From contig JAHIWG010000017.1 of the NCBI GenBank assembly GCA_018816345.1, positions 1 through 64,000 on the forward strand: 64,000 bases of DNA. The letters are read 5' to 3'. Positions 1 to 8,252 of the stretch are shown one piece after another (position 1 is the stretch's first letter; the number at the start of each line of letters is the position of its first letter). The position numbers and the translations under genes were made by a program. Below the pieces are notes generated by a model. The model did no database searches, was not told the DNA's origin, and was given only the letters and a program-made list of their open reading frames with translations. Source of the stretch: Spirochaetota bacterium (GTDB lineage Bacteria > Spirochaetota > Spirochaetia > Treponematales > UBA12059).

Positions 1-17
1 ATCATGGGAGGATACTC

Positions 18-1118
18 TTGAATAAGAAGCTCGGGTTCCTGGCCTCGAGGCCGGGTATCGTCGTTACCGGCGCCGCGATAGGCATTATCGCGTCAGTCCT
101 TTCCTTTCTCGGGAATCCCGCTAATATGGGCATCTGCGTCGCCTGCTTCGAGCGCGACATAGCCGGCGCCCTCGGCCTGCATCGCGCCGCGGCGGTCCAA
201 TACCTGCGGCCGGAGATCCCGGCCTTCATACTCGGCAGCCTCCTGGCCGCTCTCCTCGCCGGCGAGTGGCGACCCAGGACCGGCTCGGCGCCCCTCGCTC
301 GCTTCGTCCTGGGGGCCTTCTCCATGATAGGCGCCCTCGTCTTCCTCGGCTGCCCATGGCGGGCCTGGCTCAGGCTCGCGGGCGGCGACCTCAACGCGCT
401 CCTCGGGCTGGCCGGCCTCTTCGCGGGCGTCCTCGGAGGCGTGTTCTTCCTGAGGAGAGGATACAGCCTAGGCCGTAGCTACGCGGCTCCCAAGGCCCTG
501 GGCCTCGTCATGCCGGCCATCGCCTTGGGGCTCCTAGCCTTGGCCATAGCCGCGCCCCAGTTCGGGCTCGGCGCCGACGGAGCGGCGATCGGCCCCGTCT
601 ATAGGAGCGCCAAGGGCCCCGGCTCCCAGGCCGCGCCTATAGTCATCTCGATAGCGGCCGGCCTCCTGATCGGCTACCTCGCCCAGCGCTCGCGCTTCTG
701 CACCGTGGGCGCCGTCCGGGACGTCGTCCTCTTCAAGGACGGCCACCTCCTCTACGGCCTCCTGGCCCTCTTCGGCGCCGCCCTGGCCGCGAACCTCGCC
801 CTCGGCCGATTCAAGCTCGGCTTCGAGGGCCAGCCCGTGGCCCATGACGACGGGCTCTGGAATTTCCTCGGCATGGCCCTGTCGGGGCTCGCCTTCACCC
901 TGGCGGGCGGCTGCCCCGGGCGACAGCTCTTCCTCTCCGGCGAGGGCGACGCCGACGCGGGCGTCTTCGTCATCGGCATGATCGCGGGAGCGGCCTTCGC
1001 CCACAACTTCAACCTGGCCAGCTCGGGAACGGGACCCTCGCCCTACGGCCCCGCGGCCGCCGTTATCGGTCTCGTCGTCGTGGCCCTCATAGGTTTCGGC
1101 TTCAAGGAAAGGACATAA
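18..1118 (+). CDS. yedE: YeeE/YedE family transporter, putative selenium/sulfur importer
   Basis: A 366-residue, very hydrophobic inner-membrane protein with roughly nine to ten membrane segments. It is a two-fold YeeE/YedE repeat: the first half carries FLGCPWRAWLRLAGGD (about residue 112) and the second AGGCPGRQLF (about 296), the paired Gly-Cys-Pro motifs that characterise this family and line its substrate path. The start is TTG at 18, chosen because GGGAGGA lies just upstream at 6-12. The next three genes (TusA/YedF-like, cysteine desulfurase-like, DUF3343) are the usual companions of the YedE subgroup linked to selenium metabolism rather than the thiosulfate importer TsuA. Family assignment is firm; selenium as the substrate is inferred from context. 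Confidence 0.85.
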   Translation: MNKKLGFLASRPGIVVTGAAIGIIASVLSFLGNPANMGICVACFERDIAGALGLHRAAAVQYLRPEIPAFILGSLLAALLAGEWRPRTGSAPLARFVLGAFSMIGALVFLGCPWRAWLRLAGGDLNALLGLAGLFAGVLGGVFFLRRGYSLGRSYAAPKALGLVMPAIALGLLALAIAAPQFGLGADGAAIGPVYRSAKGPGSQAAPIVISIAAGLLIGYLAQRSRFCTVGAVRDVVLFKDGHLLYGLLALFGAALAANLALGRFKLGFEGQPVAHDDGLWNFLGMALSGLAFTLAGGCPGRQLFLSGEGDADAGVFVIGMIAGAAFAHNFNLASSGTGPSPYGPAAAVIGLVVVALIGFGFKERT

Positions 1119-1121
1119 GCC

Positions 1122-1358
1122 ATGGAAGCGAATGACGATATCGTCAACGTCGACGCCCGTGGGCGCGCCTGCCCGGAGCCCCTCATGCTAGCCAAGTCCG
1201 CTCTGGCCCGCTCGGGCGGCAAGGCGGTAGAGGTCACCGTGGACGCGGCCTTAGCCCGCGACAACATCCTCCGCATGGCCGCCCGATCGGGCCGTGAGGC
1301 CGAAGTGCGCGTCGAGGGCGAGCTCTTCGTGGTGCGCCTGGGCGCCGCGAAGGCCTAG
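1122..1358 (+). CDS. TusA/YedF-like sulfur (selenium) carrier protein
   Basis: A 78-residue cytosolic protein of the TusA/SirA fold. The diagnostic CPEP motif (residues 18-21, in ARGRACPEPLMLAK) supplies the cysteine that carries persulfide or perselenide in this family, and the C-terminal part fits the usual beta-alpha-beta-alpha sandwich. The spacing from yedE is 3 bp and GGAAAGGA precedes the ATG, so the two are cotranscribed. It corresponds to the N-terminal domain of YedF; the second YedF domain is missing. It probably accepts S or Se from the desulfurase-like enzyme that follows. The sulfur/selenium choice cannot be read from the sequence. Confidence 0.88.
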   Translation: MEANDDIVNVDARGRACPEPLMLAKSALARSGGKAVEVTVDAALARDNILRMAARSGREAEVRVEGELFVVRLGAAKA

Positions 1359-1362
1359 CGCC

Positions 1363-2586
1363 ATGGGCGCCCGCGTCGTCTACCTCGACAACGCCGCCAC
1401 GAGCTGGCCTAAGCCGCCCTGCGTGGCGGAGGCCATGGCGGCCTTCCTGCGCGACTCGGGCGGCAATCCGGGGCGCTCGGGGCACCGGCTGTCAGTAGCC
1501 GCCGGCCGCGTCGTGGCGGAGGCCCGCGAGGCGGCGGCCCGGGCCCTAGGGCTCTCCGACCCCCTGCGCCTGGCCTTTACGGCCAACGCCACGGCGGCCC
1601 TCAACGTCGGCATAGCCGGCCTCGCGGGCCCGGGCGACCGTATAGTCGTCGACGCGATGGCCCATAACGCCTGCGCCCGGCCGCTCTCGGAGGCCGCGCG
1701 GCGAGGCGCGGAGATTGACTGGGCGCCCGTCGACGGCGCGGGCCGCCTGGACCTCGACCTGCTTGAGGACCTCGTCGCCGGCAGGCGCGGGCCGGGCGGC
1801 GGCCCCGGGCGCGGCGCGAGGGTAGGGCGCAAGGCCGCGCGCCTCGTCGTACTGACCCACGGCTCAAACGTATCCGGCGCCCTCCAGGACCTGGCGGCCG
1901 TCGCGACCATCGCCGAGCTGGCGGGCGCCGTCCTCCTCGTCGACGCCGCCCAGACCGCGGGCCTAGAGGATATAGGCCTCGATAGCCTGCCCGGGGCCGT
2001 CGTCGCGTTTACCGGCCATAAGGCCATGCTCGGGCCCGGCGGAACGGGCGGCCTGGCCTTCGGGACCGGCGTCGACCCCGAGGCCTGCGCTCCCCTCTTG
2101 CGGGGCGGCACAGGCAGCGCCTCCGAGAGCGAGGAGCATCCGGCCTTCATGCCCGACCGCTTCGAGGCGGGCACCCTTAACGGGCCGGGCCTCGCGGGCC
2201 TCCTTTCGGGCCTGTCGTGGATCGAGGCGTCCGGACGGGCCGAGCTACGGGCGGCCGAGCTACGCCTGACCGAGCGCCTGGCCGCCGGCCTCCGCGAGCT
2301 GCCAGGCGTCCAGGTCCTGGGCCCGCGGCCCGGCGAGAGGCGCTGTCCCGTCCTATCAATCAGGGCCGGCCTCATCGACCCCGCCTCCCTCGCGCTGGCC
2401 CTTGACGAGCGCCACGGCGTACTCTGCCGCGTCGGCCTGCACTGCGCCCCGCGGGCCCATCGCTCCCTCGGGACCTTCCCAGGCGGGGCCGTCCGCCTCT
2501 CCCCGGGGCCGTTCCTGAGCGACGATGACATAGACTACGCCCTCGGGGCGGTCGAAGCATGCCTAAAAGAGGGTACATCGCCATGA
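1363..2586 (+). CDS. Class V aminotransferase, cysteine desulfurase/selenocysteine lyase-like
   Basis: A 407-residue PLP enzyme of fold type I. It begins VVYLDNAATSWPKPP, typical of the desulfurase-like subgroup found next to selenium genes. The Schiff-base lysine is in AFTGHKAMLGPGG (about residue 220) and the catalytic cysteine in GLHCAPRAHRSLG (about 366), both intact. I chose ATG 1363, four bases after the stop of the upstream gene, because homology starts there; an in-frame upstream ATG would overlap the carrier gene. The 3' end overlaps the next gene by ATGA. The likely role is mobilising S or Se from cysteine/selenocysteine for the carrier protein; the substrate is inferred. Confidence 0.87.
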   Translation: MGARVVYLDNAATSWPKPPCVAEAMAAFLRDSGGNPGRSGHRLSVAAGRVVAEAREAAARALGLSDPLRLAFTANATAALNVGIAGLAGPGDRIVVDAMAHNACARPLSEAARRGAEIDWAPVDGAGRLDLDLLEDLVAGRRGPGGGPGRGARVGRKAARLVVLTHGSNVSGALQDLAAVATIAELAGAVLLVDAAQTAGLEDIGLDSLPGAVVAFTGHKAMLGPGGTGGLAFGTGVDPEACAPLLRGGTGSASESEEHPAFMPDRFEAGTLNGPGLAGLLSGLSWIEASGRAELRAAELRLTERLAAGLRELPGVQVLGPRPGERRCPVLSIRAGLIDPASLALALDERHGVLCRVGLHCAPRAHRSLGTFPGGAVRLSPGPFLSDDDIDYALGAVEACLKEGTSP

Positions 2587-2876
2587 ACGCCTCGGGATAT
2601 ATACTATTCCATACGAGTTCGGCCGCTTTCCGCGCGGAACGCCTGGCTACACGTTCCGGCCTGGCCGCGCCTCGCCTCGTGCCAACGCCGCGCGAGCTGT
2701 CGAGCGACTGCGGCGTCTGCCTCCGCTTCGAGGCTCCCGCTTCGTCCCCGGGCGAAGCGCCGGGCGGCCCCCCGGCGGATCCCTCGGGCGAGGCGGCCGC
2801 TCGGGCCGCCCGGGTAGCCCGGGACTGGCTCGAGCGAGAGCGCATACCCTACGACCAGGTCGTGGCGCCGGGCTGA
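2583..2876 (+). CDS. DUF3343 family putative Se/S carrier protein
   Basis: A 97-residue protein whose start ATG (2583) overlaps the stop of the desulfurase-like gene, so translation is coupled. The core PTPRELSSDCGVCLRF (about residues 34-49) is the signature of DUF3343, which carries a conserved Ser-Ser-x-Cys-Gly and occurs with SelD/YedE/YedF genes as a putative selenium or sulfur carrier. Between the core and the C-terminal helix there is a Pro/Gly/Ala-rich insert (about residues 54-70), which is longer than I expect for the family. No enzymatic activity can be assigned. It completes the four-gene selenium-type cluster; selD itself is not in the window. Confidence 0.85.
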   Translation: MNASGYILFHTSSAAFRAERLATRSGLAAPRLVPTPRELSSDCGVCLRFEAPASSPGEAPGGPPADPSGEAAARAARVARDWLERERIPYDQVVAPG

Positions 2877-2933
2877 GCGCGCCGCCTAAGCCGCGCTTGC
2901 CCAAACGCCCGAGCGGCCCCATAATCTACCGGC

Positions 2934-4163
2934 ATGAGCCAGTCATTGTACCTCTGCCCGGCCTGCGGCCGCGAGTTCCCGGCCGATTCCTTCTCCTTCC
3001 TGTGCGGCTGCGGCGGCCTCCTGTCCGTGGTGCCCTTTACCCCCGCCTTCCCGCCCGCCTTCCCGCCCGCCTTCCCGCCCGCCTTCCAGCCCCGGGGCGC
3101 AGGCGCGTCCGTCCGCTCCGTCTTCCGCTACGCGGAGGCCATGCCGGCCTTCACCGGCCGAGGCGCCGACGGCCGCGACCTCGGCGCCGCCTGGCGGGCC
3201 GCCATAGAGCGCGTTAGCATGGGGGAGGGCGGCACCCCCCTCGTCCGCCTGGACCCGGGCTCTCCCGCCGTCCTCCTCAAGGCCGACTACCTCATGCCCA
3301 CCCTGTCCTTCAAGGACCGCGGCGCGGCCGTGCTCGTCGCCGCGGCCCTGGCCGCCGGAGCCGGGAAGGTCGTGCAGGACAGCTCCGGCAACGCCGGCGC
3401 CGCCGTCGCCGCCTACGCCGCGCGGGCCGGCCTCGAGTGCGACATCTACGTCCCCGCGGGCACCTCCCCGGGCAAGCTGGCCCAGATCGAGGCCGCCGGC
3501 GCCCGCTGCGTCCTCGTGCCGGGAAGCCGCGAGGACACCGCCCGGGCCGCCCTCGAGGCCGCCGGGCGCGGCGCGGCGGACCGCTCGGCCTTCTACGCCA
3601 GCCACGTCTATAACCCCCTCTTCTACGAGGGCACCAAGACCTACGTCCTCGAGATATACGAGGCCCTCGGGCGCCTGCCCGACACCCTCTACGTGCCCCT
3701 GGGCAACGGCACCCTCGTCCTCGGCGCGTGGCGCGCCCTCAAGGACCTCAAGGCCCTGGGCCTCATCGAGCGCTACCCCAGGCTCGTCGCCGTTCAGGCG
3801 GAGCGCTGCGCTCCCATACTGGCCGCCTGGCGGCGCCTGGCCGAGAACGGCGCGACGGGCGCCGTCACGGTCGAGCCCGTCGTCAACCTGGGAACCGAGG
3901 CCGAGGGCATAGCCATAGCCGCGCCGAAGCGCGGCCGTGAAGTGATAGCGGCCCTCCGCGAGCTGGGTGGCGCCGTCGTCGCCGCGCCCGAGGAAGGGCT
4001 TGCCCCGGCCAAGGCCGAGCTGGCCGGGCGCGGCCTCTTCGTGGAGACCACCAGCGCCGCCTGCCTGGCCGCCTACCGCGCCAGCCATGCCGCGGGAGCA
4101 ACCCTCGACGAGGGCCTCGTCGTCCTCCCGCTCTGCGGCTCGGGCCTAAAGGGACTGCATTGA
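2934..4163 (+). CDS. thrC: Threonine synthase-like PLP-dependent enzyme
   Basis: A 409-residue fold-type II PLP enzyme. An N-terminal zinc-ribbon-like segment (CPACGREF...CGCGG, residues 8-29) is followed by a proline-rich linker and the catalytic domain. The PLP lysine is in TLSFKDRG (about residue 125), the phosphate-binding stretch is DSSGNAGAAVA, and GTEAEGIAIA precedes the C-terminal lobe. This matches threonine synthase, which converts O-phosphohomoserine to threonine, although related diaminopropionate-lyase-like enzymes share these motifs. No clear ribosome site precedes ATG 2934. The stop overlaps the start of the following kinase gene, an unexpected pairing of a biosynthetic enzyme with a sensor. 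Confidence 0.82.
   Translation: MSQSLYLCPACGREFPADSFSFLCGCGGLLSVVPFTPAFPPAFPPAFPPAFQPRGAGASVRSVFRYAEAMPAFTGRGADGRDLGAAWRAAIERVSMGEGGTPLVRLDPGSPAVLLKADYLMPTLSFKDRGAAVLVAAALAAGAGKVVQDSSGNAGAAVAAYAARAGLECDIYVPAGTSPGKLAQIEAAGARCVLVPGSREDTARAALEAAGRGAADRSAFYASHVYNPLFYEGTKTYVLEIYEALGRLPDTLYVPLGNGTLVLGAWRALKDLKALGLIERYPRLVAVQAERCAPILAAWRRLAENGATGAVTVEPVVNLGTEAEGIAIAAPKRGREVIAALRELGGAVVAAPEEGLAPAKAELAGRGLFVETTSAACLAAYRASHAAGATLDEGLVVLPLCGSGLKGLH
3041..3086 (+). repeat. In-frame 12-bp tandem repeat in the threonine synthase gene
   Basis: The unit TTCCCGCCCGCC recurs about 3.5 times, encoding (AFPP)n between the zinc-ribbon-like segment and the catalytic domain. The 12-bp unit keeps the frame, so copy number can vary without inactivating the enzyme. 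Confidence 0.85.
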
Positions 4164-6094
4164 GCCGAGACGCCCCGGAGGGCTCGCCCTCGGGCGCGCC
4201 CTCGGGCCAGCCCTGGGGGATCAGCCTCAAGTTCATAGCCCTCGTGTCGGCGGCAGTGGCGGCCTTCATGCTCACGGCCTTCGTCGTCACGCGCACCATG
4301 CTGGAGGATTACGCCATGCGCGCCGCCGACGAGACGGCCGACCTCATCCTCGACCAGACGGACAAGCGCCTCGTCGCGTTCTTCGGCGAGCTCGAGGCCC
4401 TGGCCCGGAGCCTCGCGGGCACCCGCCCCGTCCAGGAGGTAGACGTAGCGGCCATGCGCGACCTCTTCATCCAGGCGGTCCTCGCGCGCTCCTCCTACCT
4501 CCGCGCCGTGTACCTGGGGACCGAGGGAGGCGCCATGCACGAGTGGGGCGTAGGCGCCGAGTTCGTCGACTATACCCCCAGCTTCGCGGCCGGCTACGAC
4601 CCCCGCGTGCGACCCTGGTACCAGGCGGCCCGCGACAAGGGGGGCTTCACCGTGTCCGCGCCCTACCGCTACGCCAGCGTCGACGACGTCGGCATCACCT
4701 GCGCCCTGCCCGTGAGCGCGCCCGGCGGCGGGAGGCTGGGCGTCCTTGGCCTCGATATACTCCTCTCGAGCCTCGGAGGCGTCCTCGACGGCCTGCAGAT
4801 ACCGCGGGGAGGCAAGGCCGTCATACTGGGCGCCAAGGGCGAGGTCATAGCCAGCCAGTTCGAGTCCGACCGCCCGAGCGGCCAGGTCCTGCGGCGCTTC
4901 GAGGCGGGCGACGCGCTATCCCGGCCGCAGGGCGGCTTTTCGGGCGTCATGGACGGGCAGGCCGCCCACTACGCCTACCGCCGCGTCGACAGCCTCGGAT
5001 GGATAGTCGTCGTCGCCATGCCCCTGGCGCCCATCGCCCAGTCCGTGCGCGTCCTCGTCGACGCCCTCGTCTTAGTCGAGCTCCTGTCCATGGCGGCCCT
5101 GGTCCTGGCCCTGGCCGCCATATCCGGGCGCCTCATAGTCTCGCCCCTCAGGCACATGGTCGCGGTCATCGCCAAGGTGCGGGCGGGGCGGCGCGGGCTC
5201 CGCGTCGCCGTGGACTCGGGCGACGAGTTCGGGCTCCTCGGCGACGAATTCAACCGCCTCCTCGACGAGGTAGAGGAGTACTCGGCCCACCTCGAGGACA
5301 AGGTCCGGGCCCGTAGCGACGAGAACGCCCGCCTCCAGCGGGAGAACACGCGCCTGCGCCTGGCCGAGGAGCGGCGCCGCATCTACCGCGACCTACACGA
5401 CACCATAGGGGCCAAGCTGACCAACGTCTTCTTCTCCGCCAGCGTCGCCGCCGACCTGGCCAAGGACGGGCCCGAGCGCCTCCGCGAGTCGATCCAGGCG
5501 GCAGCGGACAACTGCCTGGCCGCCGTCGACAGCTTAAAGCGCGTCGTCCTAGGCATGCGGGAGGACGACGCTCGCGACGCCTCCTTCTGCCTCATAGCCT
5601 CCGCCGGGCTCCGCCGCCGGCTTACCGCGGGCGGCCTGGCCTTCGACTGCGCCATAGACGACAAGCGCGCCATAGACGCCCTGCCCGCGGGCCTCCTCGA
5701 CGAGGCGGAGAAGCTCCTCGACGAGCTGGCCACCAACGCCCTGCGGCATTCCGGCGCCGCCTCCGCGCGGCTCCGCCTCGCGCTACGCTCGGGCTGCCTG
5801 GCCATGTCCTTCTCCGACGACGGCAGGGGCTTCGACCCCGCCGCCGCGCGCGAGGGCGCGGGCCTCGGCAACATACGCTACCGCGTTGCGGCCCTCGGCG
5901 GCGAGCTACGCCTAAAGGCCGCCCCCGGCCAGGGCGCCTCCTACCGCATCCGCCTACCCCTCCGATCGCCCGGGGCGGCGCCGGAGCCTGCGCAGGAGCC
6001 TGCGCCGGAGCCTGCGCAGGAGCCGGCGCAGGAGCCTGAGGCAGAGGCGGTTCCGGGCCGAGAACCGGGCCTAGAGCCCGAGGCGGCCTCGTGA
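4160..6094 (+). CDS. NarL-type sensor histidine kinase with extracytoplasmic Cache domain
   Basis: A 644-residue membrane kinase. Order: TM1 (about 20-45), a periplasmic dCache/PDC sensor with the typical YDPRVRPWYQAARDKG (about 150), TM2 (about 300-325), HAMP, a coiled coil, a HisKA_3 box (YRDLHDTIGAKL, His about 413) and an HATPase domain (LDELATNALRHSG, DDGRGFDP, GLGNIRYRVA). It ends with a Pro/Glu-rich tail. The start is TTG 4160, overlapping the thrC stop, with AAAGGGA upstream. Its stop overlaps the start of the response regulator, its evident partner. Cache domains commonly bind small molecules such as amino or carboxylic acids; the ligand is unknown. Confidence 0.9.
   Translation: MSRDAPEGSPSGAPSGQPWGISLKFIALVSAAVAAFMLTAFVVTRTMLEDYAMRAADETADLILDQTDKRLVAFFGELEALARSLAGTRPVQEVDVAAMRDLFIQAVLARSSYLRAVYLGTEGGAMHEWGVGAEFVDYTPSFAAGYDPRVRPWYQAARDKGGFTVSAPYRYASVDDVGITCALPVSAPGGGRLGVLGLDILLSSLGGVLDGLQIPRGGKAVILGAKGEVIASQFESDRPSGQVLRRFEAGDALSRPQGGFSGVMDGQAAHYAYRRVDSLGWIVVVAMPLAPIAQSVRVLVDALVLVELLSMAALVLALAAISGRLIVSPLRHMVAVIAKVRAGRRGLRVAVDSGDEFGLLGDEFNRLLDEVEEYSAHLEDKVRARSDENARLQRENTRLRLAEERRRIYRDLHDTIGAKLTNVFFSASVAADLAKDGPERLRESIQAAADNCLAAVDSLKRVVLGMREDDARDASFCLIASAGLRRRLTAGGLAFDCAIDDKRAIDALPAGLLDEAEKLLDELATNALRHSGAASARLRLALRSGCLAMSFSDDGRGFDPAAAREGAGLGNIRYRVAALGGELRLKAAPGQGASYRIRLPLRSPGAAPEPAQEPAPEPAQEPAQEPEAEAVPGREPGLEPEAAS
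5981..6040 (+). repeat. 12-bp tandem repeat encoding a Pro/Glu/Ala tail of the kinase
   Basis: Five imperfect copies of a 12-bp unit (GGAGCCTGCGCA-like) encode PEPAQEPA-type sequence after the ATPase domain. The period keeps the frame; the tail is outside any known domain and is probably disordered. Confidence 0.8.
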
Positions 6095-6807
6095 GCGCCC
6101 CCGATACCCCGGCCCCCGACCCCTCGGCGAGCCAGGTACGGCCCGCGCCTCCGGTACGGCCGGCCCGACCGGCCACCGTGGTCATCGTGGAGGACCAGAG
6201 GGAGGTCCGCGAGGGCCTCTCATACCTCCTCGGGCGCGACGGCCGCGTGCGGGTGGAGGCGGGCTTCGAGCGGGCGGAGGACTTCCTCTCCTGGCTCGGC
6301 CGCCGCGAGCCGCCTGACGTCGTCCTCATGGACATACACCTTCCGGGCATGAGCGGAATAGAGGCCACCCGCGCCGCCCTGGAGCTGCGGCCCCGCGCCC
6401 GCGTCCTCATCCTGACCGTCTTCGAGGAATCCGACACCATACTGGCCGCCATCCGGGCCGGAGCCCAGGGCTACCTCCTCAAGAACACGCGCCCCGACGC
6501 CCTCGTCGACCAGATCCTGGCCGCCCGCGACCAGGGCTCGCCCATCAGCCCCTCGGTCGCCAGCCGCCTCCTGGCAGAGCTCCGCAAGGGCGCCCCCGCG
6601 GCCCCTCCCGCCGACTACGGGCTCACCGCCCGCGAGCGCGAGGTCCTGCGCGACGTCGTGGACGGCCTGACCTACCGCGAGCTGGCCGAGCGCCACCGCA
6701 TAGCCGGCTCTACCGCCAAGAAGCACATCCTGCACATCTACCAGAAGCTCAACGTCTCCTCCAAGGCGGAGATAGTCAGGAAGGCCCTGGACGAGGGCCT
6801 GGTGTGA
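6091..6807 (+). CDS. NarL/FixJ-type response regulator
   Basis: A 238-residue regulator with a receiver domain followed by a LuxR/GerE helix-turn-helix. The phosphoacceptor Asp is in DVVLMDIHLPGMSG (about residue 82), the switch Thr and Lys lie in ILTVF and YLLKNTRPD, and the DNA-binding part is LTAREREVLRDVVDGLTYRE through STAKKHILHIYQKL. The start is GTG 6091, overlapping the kinase stop by GTGA. A proline-rich stretch of about 28 residues precedes the receiver. It is the cognate regulator of the upstream Cache kinase; targets are not evident. Confidence 0.92.
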   Translation: MSAPDTPAPDPSASQVRPAPPVRPARPATVVIVEDQREVREGLSYLLGRDGRVRVEAGFERAEDFLSWLGRREPPDVVLMDIHLPGMSGIEATRAALELRPRARVLILTVFEESDTILAAIRAGAQGYLLKNTRPDALVDQILAARDQGSPISPSVASRLLAELRKGAPAAPPADYGLTAREREVLRDVVDGLTYRELAERHRIAGSTAKKHILHIYQKLNVSSKAEIVRKALDEGLV

Positions 6808-7212
6808 GGCTGAAGGGTAGGACCCATGGCGAGACGACCTGGAGGCCCGGTATCGGATCACGGAGCGGCGGTACGCGCGATCGTATCCCGTTCCAGGGGC
6901 CGCCAGGCGCCGAGGGACTGGCGAGGCGGACAGACGCGGCCCCTGCCGCGGGCTTCCGCCCCGGCGCAACGCTTCCGCCACGGCGCTACGCCTGCGTTCC
7001 GCCGCCGGGGCGGCGATCCCGCGGCTCCCCGCGAGCCTTAACCGCTTTCGCTTGCGCTTAACGGCGATCGGGGGTAGATTTAGGCGTAAGTGGCTATCGG
7101 GGAACGATATAATGGGGTCGTGAATAGAGGGATCGCAGGATAGTCGCCGATGATATAGCTAAAGCTAGTCTACTCGCCAATCTCAACCTTTTTTCAAAGA
7201 AAGGAGTGGAGT
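6808..7212. other. 405-bp intergenic stretch at a composition boundary
   Basis: No convincing gene. The first 250 bp are GC-rich and code only for Arg/Pro-rich nonsense. GC drops sharply after about 7070. TATAAT at 7108-7113 is a possible -10 element for the kinase at 7213, but I see no good -35 partner. AAAGGAG precedes ATG 7213. Confidence 0.5.
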
Positions 7213-8130
7213 ATGGGCATCCAAGGAGTAATTAATAGAATAAAGATATTGTTACTTAAATCGTTCGCTGTCATTATTGGCGCCGTCGCCGTGTATTATG
7301 TTTCCGCTAGAGTTGATCTTTTTGAGAAGGTAGTCGTCTTAGTAGAAGCGTATGAAGAGTATGACATTGATGAGTTAATAATACTCGCTGTCTATATTAT
7401 AATTGTTTTATTAGTTATGCAATGTAAACAAGTAAATATTATTAATAAAAATAGAAAAGAGCTCGAGATTAGCAATCGGCTTGCAAAGAAAACGATAGAA
7501 GAGAAGATTATGCTTATCAGGGAAAACAATCATCGCATGATGAACAATATCACAATGATCGAGGCGTTTATCAATACCGAGAAGCATAAGGTTACTATTT
7601 CAGGAGAAAATGAGTTCTATAATCAGCTAATTGGAAAAATCCACGTGGTGAAGGCATTGTATGATAAACTGACGTATTCGGAAACGATTAGAATAATATC
7701 ATTGAAAGAATACATTATTGATATCGTGGATAGCCTAAAAAGCATATACTCAAGAAATGGAAAAGTGACAATTCAATTGTCGCTTGAGGATATAAAAGTA
7801 GATACATCGAAGGCCACATCAATAGGTATCATTATTAACGAAATCGTAACGAATTCGTATAAGTATGGATTCAAGGACGGGCTGCTTGAACTAAGTATCT
7901 TGCTTTCTAGGAGCGATGATAGAATTCTTTTGGAGGTCAGGGATGGCGGTCGCGGTTTTCCGGATAATATTACCGATCGGAATGGAAATAGCCTGGGGTT
8001 TACTATTATTAATAGCGTTGCCAGGCAAATGAATGCCGAGATAGCTATGGAAAATATGAATGGAGCAAAGACTACTCTAATCGTCGATCTATGCGAGAAG
8101 GACGGGGAAATAGCGATCGCTTCAGCCTGA
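7213..8130 (+). CDS. HisKA_2-type sensor histidine kinase, AT-rich
   Basis: A 305-residue membrane kinase with two TM segments (about 12-33 and 55-73) joined by a short extracytoplasmic loop, then a coiled coil, a HisKA_2 dimerisation box (ENNHRMMNNITMIEAF, His about 113) and an HATPase domain (INEIVTNSYKYGF, VRDGGRGFP, NSLGFTIINSVARQM). The layout resembles LytS/PdtaS-like kinases, but the sensor loop is too small for a large ligand domain. No response regulator is adjacent; the receiver-cyclase gene at 9058 is the nearest candidate. Codon use is strongly AT-rich (ATT, ATA, AAA) compared with all flanking genes except the next one, which suggests horizontal acquisition. Confidence 0.85.
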   Translation: MGIQGVINRIKILLLKSFAVIIGAVAVYYVSARVDLFEKVVVLVEAYEEYDIDELIILAVYIIIVLLVMQCKQVNIINKNRKELEISNRLAKKTIEEKIMLIRENNHRMMNNITMIEAFINTEKHKVTISGENEFYNQLIGKIHVVKALYDKLTYSETIRIISLKEYIIDIVDSLKSIYSRNGKVTIQLSLEDIKVDTSKATSIGIIINEIVTNSYKYGFKDGLLELSILLSRSDDRILLEVRDGGRGFPDNITDRNGNSLGFTIINSVARQMNAEIAMENMNGAKTTLIVDLCEKDGEIAIASA

Positions 8131-8157
8131 GTCGCTTTTTGCCGCGCTTGGTACGAT

Positions 8158-8202
8158 GAGGCATCATGCTTTACAGTCATCGAGGATCATGCTTTACTCA
8201 TC
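8158..8202 (+). repeat. Imperfect tandem duplication upstream of the DUF3592 gene
   Basis: Two adjacent copies (24 and 21 bp) of a unit containing ATCATGCTTTAC followed by TCATC. It lies between the kinase and DUF3592 genes and may be a small replication-slippage duplication. Confidence 0.7.
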
Positions 8203-8252
8203 CTGGGGAACGGGTAGCCGGTATGCCCAATAATGGTATTCTCGGAGACGTC

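Noticed and set aside
6804..7061. An open frame of 85 codons overlapping the response-regulator stop
   Set aside because: Arg/Pro/Gly-rich sequence without a domain, no ribosome site, and it lies where GC content is falling; most likely a chance frame.
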